A stretch of 64,000 nucleotides of DNA from Lepisosteus oculatus (GCF_040954835.1 NC_090714.1:2964501-3028500); one strand, 5' to 3'; shown: positions 34,119 through 46,869, numbered from the stretch's first letter. Notes: generated by a model not told the origin, from the letters alone. Program-made: numbers and translations.

Positions 34119-37100
34119 ATGGCGCGCTGTTCTCAGTGGCTGGCCCTCTTCCTGCTCCTGCTCTCCCTGCTAGGGGGGGGCTCCTCCCAGAATTCCAGCG
34201 CCCCCCGCGGCTGTGGCCTGGGCCTGCCGGCGTCCTACACCCCGCTGTGCGACCTGGAGGCCGTGTGGGGCATCGTCCTGGAGGCGGTGGCCGGGGCCGG
34301 CGTCCTCACCGCCCTGCTGCTGGCCCTGGTGCTGCTGGGACGCCTGCCCTTCATCACGGAGCCGGAGAAGCGCAGCCCCGTGGGGCTGCTGCTGCTGCTG
34401 CTGCTGGGCGTGCTGGGCCTGTTCGGCCTCAGCTTCGCCTACATCATCCGGCCCGACGAGAGGGTGTGCGTCGCCCGCCGCGCCCTCTGGGGGGTGCTCT
34501 TCTCCCTCTGCTTCTCCTGCCTGCTGGCCCAGGGCTGGCGGCTGCGGAGGCTGGCGCGTCAGGGAAAGAGCCCGGGAGCCTGGCAGCTCTGCTGGCTGGC
34601 CATCAGCCTGACCCTGGTGCAGGCCATCATCGCCACCGAGTGGCTGGTGCTCACCGTGGTGCGGGAGGGGCAGCCGGCCTGCGGGTACCTGCCTCTGGAC
34701 TTCACCCTGGCTTCGACCTACGCCCTGGTCCTCCTGCTGGCCTCCCTGGTCCTGGCCGTGCTCTGCCTGTGCGGGAAGTTCTGCAAGTGGAAGCGCAACG
34801 GGGTCTTCCTCGTCCTCGCCTGCCTGCTCTCCCTGCTGCTGTGGGCGGCCTGGTCCGGCTTCTACCTGTACGGCAACCGGGCCCTGGGCCACCCGCCGCT
34901 GTGGGACGAGCCCACCCTGGCCATCGCGCTGGTCTCCCACGGCTGGGCCCTGCTGCTGCTGCACGCCATTCCCGAGGTGCACTGCTGCGTCCGGCCCCCG
35001 CCCCCGCCCAGCGCCCCGGACTACTTCGACACCTCGCAGCCGCCCCCCCGCCTGCGCGAGACCAGCTTCGACGAGGACGTGGCCCTGCCTCACCGGCCCT
35101 ACATGGAGAACCAGGCCTTCTCCTTCGACGAGCACAATGCAGGTACGGGCCGGCGCACGCTGCCCGGGTAGGTTCGGAGGGGAGCCGCACAGCCCTGTCA
35201 AACACTGGCTCCAATCTGAGGGGTCGGCGGGGTGCTGCAGGGGTGAGAACTTGGGGTGTTGTGGTTCTCTCAGGGTGGCCCTCCTGGTGCTCCGGTTTTC
35301 TCCCGCAGCCCAAAGGCAAAGGCTGGCAGGTGGATTGGCTTCTGGGAAAATTGGCCCTGGTGTGAGTGTGTGTGTGTGTCTGTCTCAGCCCTGTGCTGTC
35401 CAGGGTGTGTCCCGTCTTGTGCCTGTGTGTTGCTTGCTGGGATAGGCTCAGGCTCCCCCGTGACCTTTGAATTGGAGGAAGAGGTTAGAAAATGGATGGA
35501 TGGGTAAAATTCATTTGATGCCCCGGGCGCGCCGCAGCATTGCTCGTGCCTAGGTCTGCTGTCAAGAGGTTTACTCGTCAATTAGCTCTCAGCGGAGGTA
35601 GTCTTGAATGGTGACTCACTGAAACGCTCCGCTCCCTTCTGTCACGTGCAACAGCGAACAGCCTATAAGCCTTCTCCTTTCACTGAAAGATTTTTTCTAT
35701 AAAAGCAAAAAAGCAGCTATTTTCTTCTTCCTTTAATTCCGCAAAGAAAAGCCCGAAAGTCTGGCAGGTGTTAAATGGATCAGAACCCTACCACGGCTCA
35801 GGACAGCTGCTGACTCTTTGAATTGTCTTTTTCAGATATTTGTCGGTCTAAAAATGTCTGCATTAATCTGCAGTTCCACCCGGAACACGGAGAACATGTT
35901 CCTGTCTTTGAAGGCGTTCCAAGTTTGTCACACATCGCTTCGCTGCCTCTGCCACACATTTCGCATCCAACTTGCAACTGGGTCGCCTACTTGAAGGCAG
36001 TTGAAAAATTGGCACAGATTATATAAACAGACTTCAGCTAAAGCCTGAGACCCAGATTCGTTCCACACATTAATCCATCCATCCTTCCATTTTCTAAATG
36101 TCTCATCCAATACAGGGTCACTGGGGAGCTGGAGTCTATCCCAGCAAACAATGGGAGGAAGGCAGGATACGCCCTGGATGGGACACCAGTCCATGAGTCC
36201 ACCCAGCCCTGAGGCTGTCAGAAACCCACACACGCGCTGTGCAGCCCCAGTCTTGTTCCACATTGCCTCTGAATATATTTCTCTTCGATTAACATTATCT
36301 GGGATGATTCTCACTGTTTGTCTGCAGTGTCGCCTTTTTAGTAGTGGCTAAAAAGCTTTCTTGGGCTGAGAAAGGTGCTGGTGGCTTGAAAAAAAGCACA
36401 ATACAATTGCTCTGCAAAAGGACAGTTGTATTATTTAAGGGCTGTACAGTATTCTGTAATAAAAATACTGTAATAGTGTCATTGTGTGGAGGGTGTGTGC
36501 AGCATTGTTGTCTTCCAGCGCTGGAGCCCTGAGTTCCATTCCTGGAGTGCTGTCTGCGTGGAGTTTGTATGTTCTGCCCGGATTTCCTCCAAGTGCTTCT
36601 GTTTCCTCCCACAGTGCAAAGACATACCTGCAGATGAATTGGCTTCTGGGGAAACGGACCCTGGTGTGAGTGTGGGTGTCTGCGAGGGGCTGGTTATCCT
36701 GTCCAGGGTGCCTGTTGCTTGCTGGGATAGACTCTGAATTAGTTGAAGAAAACAGAAGGGTGCAAGCTTGTGTAAAGACAACCGACAGTGTGAAGTGCAA
36801 AATATACGAGTGCCTTCCAGCTTGCATGAATTTCAGTTTACAGGAGGGTGTGCGGAATGTATCTGTTGTGTAACTCAGGGAGTGTCTGTACTTTCTCACC
36901 TGTTAGAGGAACTTGGGCAGTAAAATTGTCCTTCAAAGCTCGGAACTGATTGCTTATGCTACTATATAAGTAGCCACGACTTGGATCGAGTGACTTAATG
37001 CCAGTCAGTTGCTAGGCACCAATAGACTATAGGCCCTGTTAGCTGTTGTTGTATCCTGTTGTGAAATCATGAGCTAAGGCGTGTGCTGTGAACAATAAAA

Positions 37101-40100
37101 AAAAGAAGGCGCCTTTTTTCAGAGGTGCGTAGACTTTTAGGAAAAACTCCTTACCTCTTCATAAATTTCAAAACTAGAACTCTAGCTTCAGTGACTCTCT
37201 AGCACAGTTGTTATTGCATTTGTCCTGTTTTGCCCATTAAGAGTGTAGTCTGTGGTGTTTTTTTTAAAGATTGTGGAGGTTCTGTAGCAGCTGAGCTAGT
37301 GAAGACCTGAATCTCTGTCTGATTGAGTTTCCCTGGGTGCTCCTCGTGCTCTTGGTGTGGGGTGGGTCCAGAAATGTCCAGGGGGAATTTTTGCTGTCCA
37401 AGCAACAAAACATCTGTGGGTTCCCCTGCGCCTGTGAGTTTCCACTGTTATCAGTAAATGATTCGTCTCTCTTTCCTTTGGTGCATTTGGGCAGCTGTTT
37501 TCCCTGGAGCCTTGCAGGCTGAAAAGACAGCTGATATTGACCGTGCAAATGTTGAAGGACTGATGTATGTAGCCTGAGACCTCCCAGCACTGGGGCAAGG
37601 GATGGTGCAGTAAGATGAGCTGATTAACAGTTGTCAATTCCAAACCAGGAAGTGAAAATAGGGGTATTCTAATTTTTTCTTAAAAATCCTTGCTGCTCCT
37701 GCAAAATCAATGAGACTATTTACTTCCGGTGGCCACATGTGCTACTAACCTGTGTCTTTCACAGTAGGCCCCCTGTTGACGACACATCAGCTTACCAATG
37801 TCAAGTCTGTTCACCTGAAGGGTGTATCCTGCCATGTGCCCATTGCATGCTGGGATAGGCTCCAGCTCCCCCACGACCCTGTACTGGACAAAGTGGTTAG
37901 GAAATGGATGGATGGATGGAAGTTGGTTCACTTAATTGTCAGAGACCTGTGACACAGTCATTTTCCTGATATTTACTTTGAGAATTCATGAGTTTCTAAG
38001 GAACAGCTTCTTCTGATGCTCAGTTAATCTGTTGAAATTTAAGCTGTGGTGACTTGCGTCGCACAGCCGGACTCCCAGAGGTGATGGAGCAGCAGGGGCC
38101 CGTGCTGCTCAGCCTGAGTCGAGTCCGGGAGAGGGGCTGTGTCGGTGCTGATGTCTGCCCTCCTCTGTGCCCACAGCTCTGCGGGCGGGGGGGTACCGCA
38201 ATGGCAACCTGGGCTCTCGCCCCAGCGTCCCCTTCCGCAGCAATGTGTACCAGCCAACTGAGATGGCAGTGGTGCTCAACGGCGGCACGGTGAGTAAGGC
38301 CAGCACGCCGGGGGTGTTCGCTGTGAAGGACAGAGACGGGTGGTGGTGGACACAGATCTGCGGGGATTTATGAGCCAAGCTACTGTTCTGTAACCAGGGC
38401 CAACATGGCTAATGAACTATAAGCTCTGAACGAAATACAGAGATACAGAGATACAGCTTTGCTTTGGAAGCTGCTTATCCAATCACCTCATTATTACAGC
38501 AGTTTACCTGGCATCCGAATCACTGTAAGAAAAGGGTGGCCACAAGGCAACACTCTCTGTTCTAATGCAATGCATTAATGCAATGATCTCAGATATAGTC
38601 GTGCCTAAAAGTCTGTATTTGATCTGTTTTGGTTTTTGCTTACAGACGTATAAGCGTCTTTTTAAAGGCAGTCAGAATCAAACAGTGGAAAAGAAGAGCT
38701 ATCCTTCTCAGAGAGATTTTCACTGCACCAGCTATTTTATGTTCAAGGGATCTGCATGACTATAAGCATCTCTGACAGCAGTGGTCCCTGGTGTTTCCTA
38801 TATTTGGCAAAGAACTTTTCAAGTCCACGTTGTTTATGTTACACAGTGTATACAACTGTCCCAGCCAACATTCTGCAAGGGTAAATTGGACTGTAGGTGC
38901 ACAGATGACTTAAAGCCAACTGGAACTAGAATCAGGGATATTATGAAATGTTAAACTACACAGGCTTGTCCAGAAAAAAAAGCTAATTTGCAGTGTGTTC
39001 TTGCCCAGAAAAAAATACTGCAGCAAAACTCTATAGACCAGCTGTGGATTTAAGTAAAATACTTAGACATTGCTTAGACCAATTTTTAAATTTTTAACAT
39101 TCTAAAATGTTAAAATGATACAGATGTCATTCAACTATAATTTTATAATTTTATTTCTTTCAAGAACCAAAATGAGTTCCTTATAAAATGTACCAGCCAG
39201 CACACCTTTCAGGCAAGTCAAAGTGGGTTGTTTTCTTGTTTTATGCTTAAAAATCATTGTTGGACAATATAAAAATGTGTCGCTCAGAGTCAGGCCCCTA
39301 ACGTGCTCAAGATTCGTTTTACATACACAAGATCTGACTCCTCTGCTCAGTGCGCCGCCAGAGTCTGTTGGCTCCCCAGGGTGCACATACCAACTGGGCT
39401 TGGAGTTCCACAAGGTGATGTCGAAGAGTCTGGGCAGGAGGAGGTAGCAGCTGGAGAATGAAAAAGCACTTTGCAGTTTGTCAGTGCCTGTCTGCTGACT
39501 CTTCTGACTGCACGCACACACAGGCACCTCACAGCTCCCTGGTAGCCCAGCCTGGGCTGAGTCTGTTCCAGCAGTCCCAGGATCAGCTGTCAGGCTCTGT
39601 CAGACCGGGATACAAATGCCTTCCCTCTCCAGCCCTGCTCAGATGCTCTCCTGCAGCTGCTGTTGTACAGTACAGCCACCACCTCCCCCTCCCTTCAGAA
39701 ACAGTATTCCTAGATCACTGCACTCTTGTCCGCCAACAGGAGGTCAATACAGCTATTTCGCACCCAAGAGTTACCTTGACCCAGCAAAACGATGATTGGC
39801 AAAGAAAAATGGTTTCAGGAGCTCCCAAATTAGTCATGCATAAAAAACTTCCCACCTGCAGTGCACTATATTAAAATCCAGATGAAGTTACTACCTGGCT
39901 GTGAGCCGGACTACATATGACTAGTAGCACAGCACTGTTCGGACGCCACCAATATTGGGGGGTTGGACTCATCTGAAAAGTCTTCTTGCCTCTTGCACTG
40001 GTGCTGTGAACTGAGATCAATAATGATTAGCGATTCAAAAACAGGGTACGTATAACTCAGACAGTGATACAACATTTGGAGCGGAGCTCAAAACTCACAT

Positions 40101-40517
40101 CCTGGTCATGTGTGTGTGTATCAGGACTCCTGCCTTGACATCTAGACAGCATAAACCACTGCTGCAGAGGAGGACCTGGTCCTGTGACCTGGGGGAGTTA
40201 GCCGCTGTCCAGGGAGCTGAGCTGGGTGTGCCGGGAGATCCGATCAACCGGGATCAAATCCCATGAAATCTGCCCTCGTCACATGTGGATAGCCATCCCA
40301 TGCTGTCCAGCTGTATACTAGTATGAGCTGACCAGCCCAGCCAGCACGTATCTAACCACATGCAGCAGGAGTGTCTAAATAAAGTGAGGTGGGCAGGGAA
40401 GAAGAACCTGTGACGTTCCGGGGGCTGAGAGACTGTGGCTGGCGACTGACTTCCTGTCCATCTCTCTCACAGATCCCTTCTGCGCCCCCCAACTACACAG
40501 GACGGCACCTGTGGTGA
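34119..40517 (+). CDS. gprc5c: G protein-coupled receptor class C group 5 member C
   Basis: Orphan class C receptor of the retinoic-acid-inducible GPRC5 family, a plasma-membrane and vesicle protein with a short N terminus instead of a Venus-flytrap domain; its ligand is not established. Three coding exons join in frame: 34,119-35,142 (phase 1), 38,177-38,289 (phase 0) and 40,473-40,517, giving 393 residues. Residues 1-24 form a signal peptide, followed by a glycosylation site N25-S-S. Seven hydrophobic segments lie at about 50-74, 88-110, 120-141, 155-181, 197-218, 228-250 and 265-284; C117 and C188 could form the usual loop disulfide. The tail has RPYMENQAFSFDEH, then SNVYQPTEMAVVLNGGT and the end GRHLW, which points to member C instead of B. 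It is somewhat shorter than human GPRC5C (about 441). The first exon is very GC-rich, which creates long shadow frames on both strands. Confidence 0.93.
34386..34406 (+). repeat. gprc5c: (CTG)7 run in the TM2 coding region
   Basis: Seven CTG codons in a row encode leucines 90-96 of the second membrane segment. A pure trinucleotide run in a hydrophobic helix is tolerated functionally but prone to length change. Confidence 0.9.
35225..35506 (+). mobile_element. tRNA-derived SINE in gprc5c intron
   Basis: GTTTTCTCCCGCAGCCCAAAG, GATTGGCTTCTGGGAAAATTG, CCTGGTGTGAGTGTG, TTGCTTGCTGGGATAGGCTC, GTTAGAAAATGGATGGATGG. The 5' head is short. It begins only about 80 bp after the exon 1 donor. Confidence 0.8.
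36068..36200 (-). mobile_element. tRNA-derived SINE, reverse, tail half
   Basis: ATCCATCCATCCTTCCATTT at the left end is the complement of the GGATGGATGG tail, followed by GGGTCACTGGGGAGCTGGAG and GATGGGACACCAGTCC. Confidence 0.75.
36486..36745 (+). mobile_element. tRNA-derived SINE in gprc5c intron
   Basis: Head words GCATTGTTGTCTTCCAGCGC and GAGTTCCATTCCTGG, then GTGGAGTTTGTATGTTC, GTTTCCTCCCACAGTGCAAA, GGGGAAACGGACCCTGG and TTGCTTGCTGGGATAGACTC. The tail is lost. It accounts for the several overlapping frames here. Confidence 0.75.
37803..37922 (+). mobile_element. tRNA-derived SINE, 3' end only
   Basis: GGGTGTATCCTGCCATGTGC, GCATGCTGGGATAGGCTCC, ACGACCCTGTACTGGACAAA and a clean (GGAT)n tail. 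A 5'-truncated copy, as expected of target-primed reverse transcription. Confidence 0.8.
38177..38289 (+). CDS. gprc5c: gprc5c exon 2 (cytoplasmic tail)
   Basis: 113 nt, acceptor GTGCCCACAG and donor GTGAGT. With the single base carried over from exon 1 it encodes 38 residues, ALRAGGYRNGNLGS through VVLNGGT. Flanking introns are 3,034 and 2,183 bp. Confidence 0.9.
40473..40517 (+). CDS. gprc5c: gprc5c last coding exon
   Basis: Acceptor TCTCTCTCACAG ends at 40,472. The exon encodes IPSAPPNYTGRHLW and a TGA stop at 40,515-40,517, in phase with exon 2. The GRHLW terminus is a family-member hallmark. Confidence 0.9.
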   Translation: MPSAPPNYTGRHLW

Positions 40518-41053
40518 AGCCAGGAGGAGTGGGGGTGACCAGTCTGCGGGGGACCAGGGGGTGCCAGCGAGTTCCCCGGTGCACTGGAGCTACTTGCAGG
40601 GTTTTCTTTTGGTGGCGATGTGGGGGGGGGGAACGGGGAGAGCCAACAGGATCCTCTGCACCGACCCTGCGGGCCGAACTGTACAGAGAGGGAGCAGGGA
40701 GGCAGAGTGCTGCTGCTTGGCTTCGTAACCGACTTCTAACACATTAACACTGCAGAGGACGGGCGTGTGGAGCCTGGAAGGGAGGGTACTCCGGAACTGC
40801 TCTAGCGCAGTGCTGAATTTGCACCAGTTTCCAATTCGAACCATACAAAGCCGAGTCCTGTTTAATTTCTAAAAGAGAAACTAGCAGATGACCCAAAAAG
40901 CTGACTTCTACCATCTGTGATACCAGAACACAGGACACGAAATGGGACACAGAATTCAATCGCATCGTGAGCTGTGACTCAGTAATGGGGTTACCCCTGG
41001 CTAACACCTACTTCCTGTATAATTCAACGAAAGTAGGGTCGTGAGAATATAGA

Positions 41054-41059
41054 AATAAA
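41054..41059 (+). terminator. gprc5c: Candidate gprc5c polyadenylation signal
   Basis: AATAAA about 540 bp beyond the gprc5c stop. Other AATAAA words occur further on (for example at about 42,186), so the 3' UTR could be longer. Confidence 0.4.
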
Positions 41060-41317
41060 AACATGTACACTTCGTTTACCAAGGTGCATTACACCAGGTT
41101 GTAGAATTTTCCTTTAAAGGGGTGTAATGAGCACAACACTTACTACTTACATATTACTGAGCATTTGAGGACCCAGAAAAAGCGTTATGTTACTATCAAT
41201 GAACCTTGGTAGCCTAACCCCATACTGTACTTTAATCTTTGTTACTGGCAAAGCTGTTTAAGCATTTTTATTTTGCCACAACAGTACTTGCTAAAAGAGA
41301 GTACGCTGAGCTCTAAA

Positions 41318-41590
41318 AACTAGAACATGGTAGTCTGAAGTGGATTTTCCCGAGCAATTAAAAGCGCTCCCCCAGAAAGTAAGCTCTGGTGCAAACTGAG
41401 CAGGCGGCAGAGTTTGACGGAGCGGTCATTGGGTTGGGTTTGCTTTGTTTGAGGTGGCTGGTTGGTTGAAATGTAATGGGCCTGGTCCAGCAGCAAGAGC
41501 TCAGCACAGAAAACAGCCCCAGTGGATTCAGGTCAGAAGCAGAGTCCACCCTCTTTCCCAGATTTGTTATGAAACTGCACCAGCCTCCTC
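41318..41590 (+). repeat. Direct repeat pair, copy 1
   Basis: CTAGAACATGGTAGTCTG, AGTGGATT, CCCCCAGAAAGTAAG, TCTGGTGCAAACTGAG recur in the same order at 42,738-42,835. Looser similarity (TTTGTTATGAAACTGCA against TTTGTTTGCAAAACTGCA) extends both copies downstream. Confidence 0.65.
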
Positions 41591-41895
41591 TTCACCTCAG
41601 TGCTGCTGGACGCAGTTCCATCCCATTTCATGCAGTGGTTGGCACCACTAAATTAAGTGAAGGAAACTGTTGCCTCATTGTATGATCCAGTTGCGGCCCT
41701 GCTGTTAAGGTGAATTCTTGTGAGGATTTTTGAAACGAGAGAAGAAACTTCAGAGAGGTGCTGTCTGGCTGTTTTTAGTGGGGTTCTGCTTTCTCTTGTA
41801 AAAACAAAACCATGTAATTGTTTTTCCTCTGGGATTTCTCTTGCTGCTCATGCAAAGTGCACGTGTTTAAGCTCTTTCTGCACCTTTTACTTCTT

Positions 41896-41950
41896 CCCTC
41901 AGTGAACTTTGAACCCTGTCATCCCTCAGTGAACTTTGAACCCCGTCAAA
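41896..41950 (+). repeat. Two-copy 27-bp direct repeat
   Basis: CCCTCAGTGAACTTTGAACC occurs twice in tandem (start about 41,896 and 41,923), second copy with one change in the tail. Confidence 0.7.
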
Positions 41951-42737
41951 GTACTCCACCTGTCGTTTCTGCTCTTTTGGAATCTCAGCTGTTCTGATGT
42001 TTGGTTTGTTTGTATTTGAGATACATATATTTTCTTTACTAATGGAAAATGGTTCACTTTTGTTCTTTGCACACATCTGTGGTGGATCGATCACCACCAC
42101 AGGAGAATTCCTGAAAATCCCAGGAGTTATCTGGAATGGATGTCACATTTCTTTGAAATCTTCTGGGAGAGAGCCTGGGATCTGGAATAAAAGCAGTGTG
42201 CATGACCGATATGAATGGACTACAAAGAAGGACACCTTTGGAAAAGACTGGAGTAAACTGGATCTCCAAGTCACCGAGTGAAACAGGCTGCCATTTAGCT
42301 CCCTTTCTGTTTTGATAATTTTTATAGATGTTTCTTTTTGTTCTGTTTTTACTGTTTTCTTTTTAATGCCTGTGAGGACTTTGATGTAAGCAGCTGCTGT
42401 GCGTTTGTAGTGTGCGTGGGTGAGTGTGAGGGCACAGCGATAGAATGGGAGGGTGGGGTGTGTCAGTGCAGTCAGAGCTCCTGACTGACCATGAGTGCAG
42501 CAATTTGCCCTTCTCACACAATCAAAAACACATTTATACAGTGCCTTCCCTGGAGCCTCTGATATTAAAAAAAAATAACTTGAACAATGGTACCGTTGAT
42601 TTTTTTAAAAAACAAAACTGAGATCGCTTGATACTGTAGGTAATGCCTGTTTTCGCATTGGCAGATAATATGTGTAGAGTTTTGTATCGTGAAACAGCCA
42701 TATTCAGGTTACCCAGGAAACCAGTGACTGCTTGGCC

Positions 42738-42890
42738 TAGAGCATGGTAGTCTGGAGTGGATTCAAAGTTTTCCCCCAGAAAATAAATTCTGGTGCAAAC
42801 TGAGACCCAGAGAACTGACGAGAGGCAGTGTGCCAGATACTGTATGAAAAAGAGAGAACTCCTAGGTTTGTTTGCAAAACTGCATTTCCT
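42738..42890 (+). repeat. Direct repeat pair, copy 2
   Basis: CTAGAGCATGGTAGTCTG, AGTGGATT, CCCCCAGAAAATAAATTC, TCTGGTGCAAACTGAG match copy 1 about 1.4 kb upstream, same strand. Either a local duplication or two insertions of one dispersed repeat. Confidence 0.65.
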
Positions 42891-43311
42891 TGTTCTAATT
42901 CATGTGTGCTGGGGCTAGAGCTTATTCAGTGTCACTAATCATGGCGGGTGACCCAAGCTTATGAGAAGGGTTGGTCGTTGATAATAGGGAAGTGCTGGTG
43001 TGGCTGATGTTGTACACAGAGACATTAGGAGTGTGAAGAAGATCAGTAGTTTCTTTTACATTTCACCCCATATCTTTTTCTGTAGTGCTCTTTAACCAGT
43101 AGTTGAACAAATGCTGATAAAACATTATGATTGCCTTTTCAGCTGATGTGTTTGTTTTGTGACTGAGCACCCATGATTCTTAAAACACCACAGCAGAACA
43201 TGACGAAAATCGTTCATGTTTCAAAATCGTCGCTTTTTTATTGTGTGCAGTCCCAAAACACAACCTTTATCATTGAAGAAGGAATAATGGACTCGTACTG
43301 TTAGTCACACA

Positions 43312-43390
43312 GAGCTTTGTTAAGTGCCTTGGGGCAACCTTGTGAAAGGTTCTATATAAAAATAAATAGAATTTAATTGAAATTGAATTA
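43312..43390 (+). repeat. Short dispersed repeat tail
   Basis: AAGTGCCTTGGGGCAACCTT then GGTTCTATATAAAAATAAAT resembles the AAGTGCCTTG...CTATATAAATAAA 3' tail of a repeat common in fish genomes (recollection only). Confidence 0.45.
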
Positions 43391-43399
43391 ATCAAAATA

Positions 43400-46300
43400 A
43401 ATCATCTTAACACTAGTTCAAGAGTAAAGGGCAAAAAAAGCATATCTTTAAGAATGAGCTGGTTTTGCACACATGCCCCACAGATATAGATTATTAGTGT
43501 TGCACCTTAGAGTAGATCTATATATACTAACATGCAGCTGTCCAGGAGATGACAAATTAATCCGGCTTGCAGTATCGTTTCAGATAGTCCTTGTGCAAAG
43601 TTTAGGTGGATACATGCCAGTCTGGAAAGAGCTGTCACCCCCACTACACAGGACTGACACACACACGGACAAAGAAAGGACTGAAATGTCACACCAAGCC
43701 TGACCTTTGAAAGCTGACTCTGAGCTAGGCTGCAGGAACTTCCTCAAGTCAAAGTGTAAAACAACAGGCAGATGAAGAGGAGGGCTGCCCATATAAAAGC
43801 TCGGAAAGGGCTGCTGAGCCATTTTATGACACAGCAGACGTGTGTTTGGCCCCATTGTGTTCACTGGAAGTTCCAGTCTTTAACTGTGGTTAAAGCAGAT
43901 GATGCATTTGGACAGTGTTGCATCTGCATAGACATTCGCTTTGTTCGGTAGGTTGTGGGTTTTAGGTGACTGATTGGGTTGTAACCAGTAGGGGCTCATG
44001 GGAGACAGAGTTGCCTGGTGAGCTTTACCCAATGTGATCTGGCAGAGCCAGGCAAGTGGCTGGTTCATTGCTCCTAGCTTATGCTCTGAGGGGTCAGAGG
44101 TGGCGAAAGCATGGTTTCAATGATACCGTGGCCCTTCCAACACTAGCTGCAACAGTTTGGTTGCGGGCCTGGGTCAAGTTTTGCCAAGCAGAACAGAGAC
44201 CTTTTTAATAGCTGTTCATCGACATAAAGAGGAATGCTGAACATAGAATTAATGCACAGAGAAATCTCTTTGCCCAGAATTCATTTTCATTGTCCCATTG
44301 TCCCCGGTGATACTTGGCCTTCTGAACCTCACAATTCAAACCCAGTTGTACTGTCCTGTAATATGAGACAGATGGCCATGTGACTCTTTAGACAGAAAGA
44401 ATCTATGGCACCTTCCAGGACAGGAGTTGTAACCCCAAGGGACAAGGGTGCATAACATCTGACTGCCTTCATCTCCCTGCCTGGATTCAGATTGAAGTCT
44501 CCTCTCTGTGGCTGAATTCCAGCTGGTCCTGTGATCCAAGTGTGCGGTACACCTCTAAGCTGATTCTGCCGAAACTGTTGATTTGCTGAAAATGGCATCA
44601 CAATCCCGGATGAAATCAAAGATGCTCGACAAATGGAAACAGTTATTTTGGCGCCATTGGTGTCCGGACTTGCGAAATAATGTTTTAAGAAAGAAAAAAG
44701 AATTTGTGTAACAAATGACCGGATCTGCAAAAGATCGATACTGCTTTCTGAAATAAAATAACAAAAATAAATATTTATGTTACACTTAAGTGGAGGACAA
44801 ATAATGGCGTATAAAGTGACGAAGCAGATATTAATACAAGTGTATGCGCCTTCACTGTATTGCTAGGCCTCAGGTGTTTCTCCATTACAATCTCCTGTAT
44901 TCTATGCCTTTGGGTTCAGTGGAGCAGAGTGTCTGTTTGCACCCAAGAGATCATGTAAAAACACAGAGAGGCTCAAGGGAAGGAAATGGGAATAAAGACA
45001 GCAGACAGAAGTCAGGGGTATTCGCCTTCTTTTCTCTTTTGCACAAAGACTAGAATTGAGTGCTTGAAAGTGCATTGTATGAGACAAACACCTTTACTGT
45101 CATAATCAGCAGGGGAACGGGAAAATGTTCTTCTTTAATGTGATGTGATTCTTGAGTGGCACTGCGTGCAGGTTCTTAGACCAGAAATGAACATGCCCAT
45201 AGTGAGGTAGTAACGTGCTGTCTCATCATTCTGGTTAAATATTGTACCGTGCCATTCCTTGACCTCTGATGGAGGGTAACTTCTTCTGAAATCTTAATTA
45301 CTTTGTTCTGTGTTCCGCATTATCTGTAGCTGCGGTGCAAAATGGGAATTGTAGAATAAGAAATCTTTTTTACACTAGGAAAATAAATTGATAAAAAAAA
45401 ACTCCAGCCTTGGTATCTTGCTGATACTACATATTACTTTCAACTATATAATTGTAATGGTTCTATATCAAATGTTGCTGTTTTTTTTGTAGAAAGAAAT
45501 GGTCATCCTGGACAAGTTATGGACTGATTTGCGATTTAACAATAATGATGAGCAGAACAACCTGTCAATGGCAGATGTAGTTCACATACAAAACTGTTTT
45601 TGACAGTCTTCTTCTGATTTTCTTTGACAAGCATTTGATGAAAACAAATGCTGATTATCAATATACAGGTCTTCAGGACCTTCTAAGCAACTGACAGCCC
45701 TATGTTCCAGAAAGACTTGTTTTTTACAAAACAAGGTTTTCAATGCCTCAGTCCTGCAGGTTATTTATGCTCCGGTGCAAAGACAGTAGGCACAAAAATC
45801 TGGCATTCACACAGATCACAATCTTCAAGACCCTGATCGCAACTCAAGGCAAACTATATGTAAGCAGACTGTATGAACAGTTGTAGCTTATGCTTCACAA
45901 TTACCATTCACATCCAGATGTCCCATTCAAGGGTGTTCCTCATCATTACCCTCATTCTATCCCCACTAGAAGCCTTTTAAACCTCAAAAAGGCTATTTTT
46001 TTCTACTGTGAAATGCAGATCTATCAGGATAAGCATTCATTTTAAAATGGCTAAAATTCCATGGCATTGTCTTAGAACAGTGTACCAGCATGCAGAGGAA
46101 AATCACCACATGCTTGATATCCTGGGAGCTCGTTAGCTCACTTATGGAATTCACACAGAAAAGAAGAGGGTGTCTGCGCAGAGCAAAACCTCTCAGTGCT
46201 CCAAGCCCATCAGTCCTTGCTACATCTTTTTCATTTGGAGGAGGATTGCTCAGAAGTGTACTGGAGAGTTCCCTGTGATCAAGCACCAGGGACAGAGATG

Positions 46301-46575
46301 CTGCTGAAGCTTACTCGTAATTCGCTGTGCTCCGGGCTGTTTTTATTACTGATGAAGGCAGGAGTTCAGGACTGATAGAAAGAGCTGATTGGATATTTAG
46401 TCCTGGACTGACCCTGGTTCTGTGAATAATCAGCAGCTGTTTAGCTCTGATTACCAAGCTCTCTGGACTTGTATCCTCTAGGAAGAAAAACAACTAAAAT
46501 CCTTAAAAACCAGCATGTAAAGCACAACACCCCAACCATTACTGCACTTTGTTAAGGGATTCTTTAAGACTTTCA
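43400..46575. other. Intergenic, no gene seen
   Basis: Frames up to 133 codons on the minus strand (44,329-44,730) show no motif or splice support. A TTTTTTTTGTAG at 45,481-45,492 precedes 36 open codons, but no partner exon is visible. Confidence 0.4.
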
Positions 46576-46579
46576 AGAG

Positions 46580-46864
46580 TCTTAATGGGGGAGTCGGAGC
46601 CTATCCCAGCAAGCAATGGGTGCGAGGCGGGAAGGCCACTGGACATCCATCATAGGACAGACAGACACACTCACACCAGGCCACTTCTCCTGGAAGCCAA
46701 TTAACTCACTAGTATGTATTTGTATTGTGGGAGGAAACCGGAGCACCTGGAGGAAACCCACTCAAACGCAGAGAGAACATACAAACTCCACACAGACAGA
46801 CCCCCAGGTCTGGAACTGAATCCAGGACCCCAGTGAGGCAGCAGTGCTAAGCTCTGTGCCACCA
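46580..46864 (-). mobile_element. tRNA-derived SINE, reverse, near complete
   Basis: GAGCCTATCCCAGCAAGCAA, CACACTCACACCAGGCC, GGGAGGAAACCGGAGC, ACATACAAACTCCACACAG, CTGAATCCAGGACCC and GAGGCAGCAGTGCTAAGC run in reverse order of the family consensus. Confidence 0.8.
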
Positions 46865-46869
46865 TGTCA

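Noticed and set aside
34170-35201. 343-codon minus-strand frame opposite gprc5c
   Set aside because: Antisense shadow of leucine-rich CTG codons (Gln-rich translation). No splice or promoter logic.
34136-35365. 409-codon plus-strand frame overlapping gprc5c
   Set aside because: A shadow frame created by the GC-rich exon. Its translation is Pro/Gly/Ala/Arg-rich without domains, and the seven-TM frame is the real one.
36435-36899. 154-codon minus-strand frame
   Set aside because: Spans the SINE at 36,486-36,745; repeat-derived.
45493-45603. 36 open codons after TTTTTTTTGTAG
   Set aside because: A T-run plus AG is common by chance; no donor, start codon context or recognisable residues.
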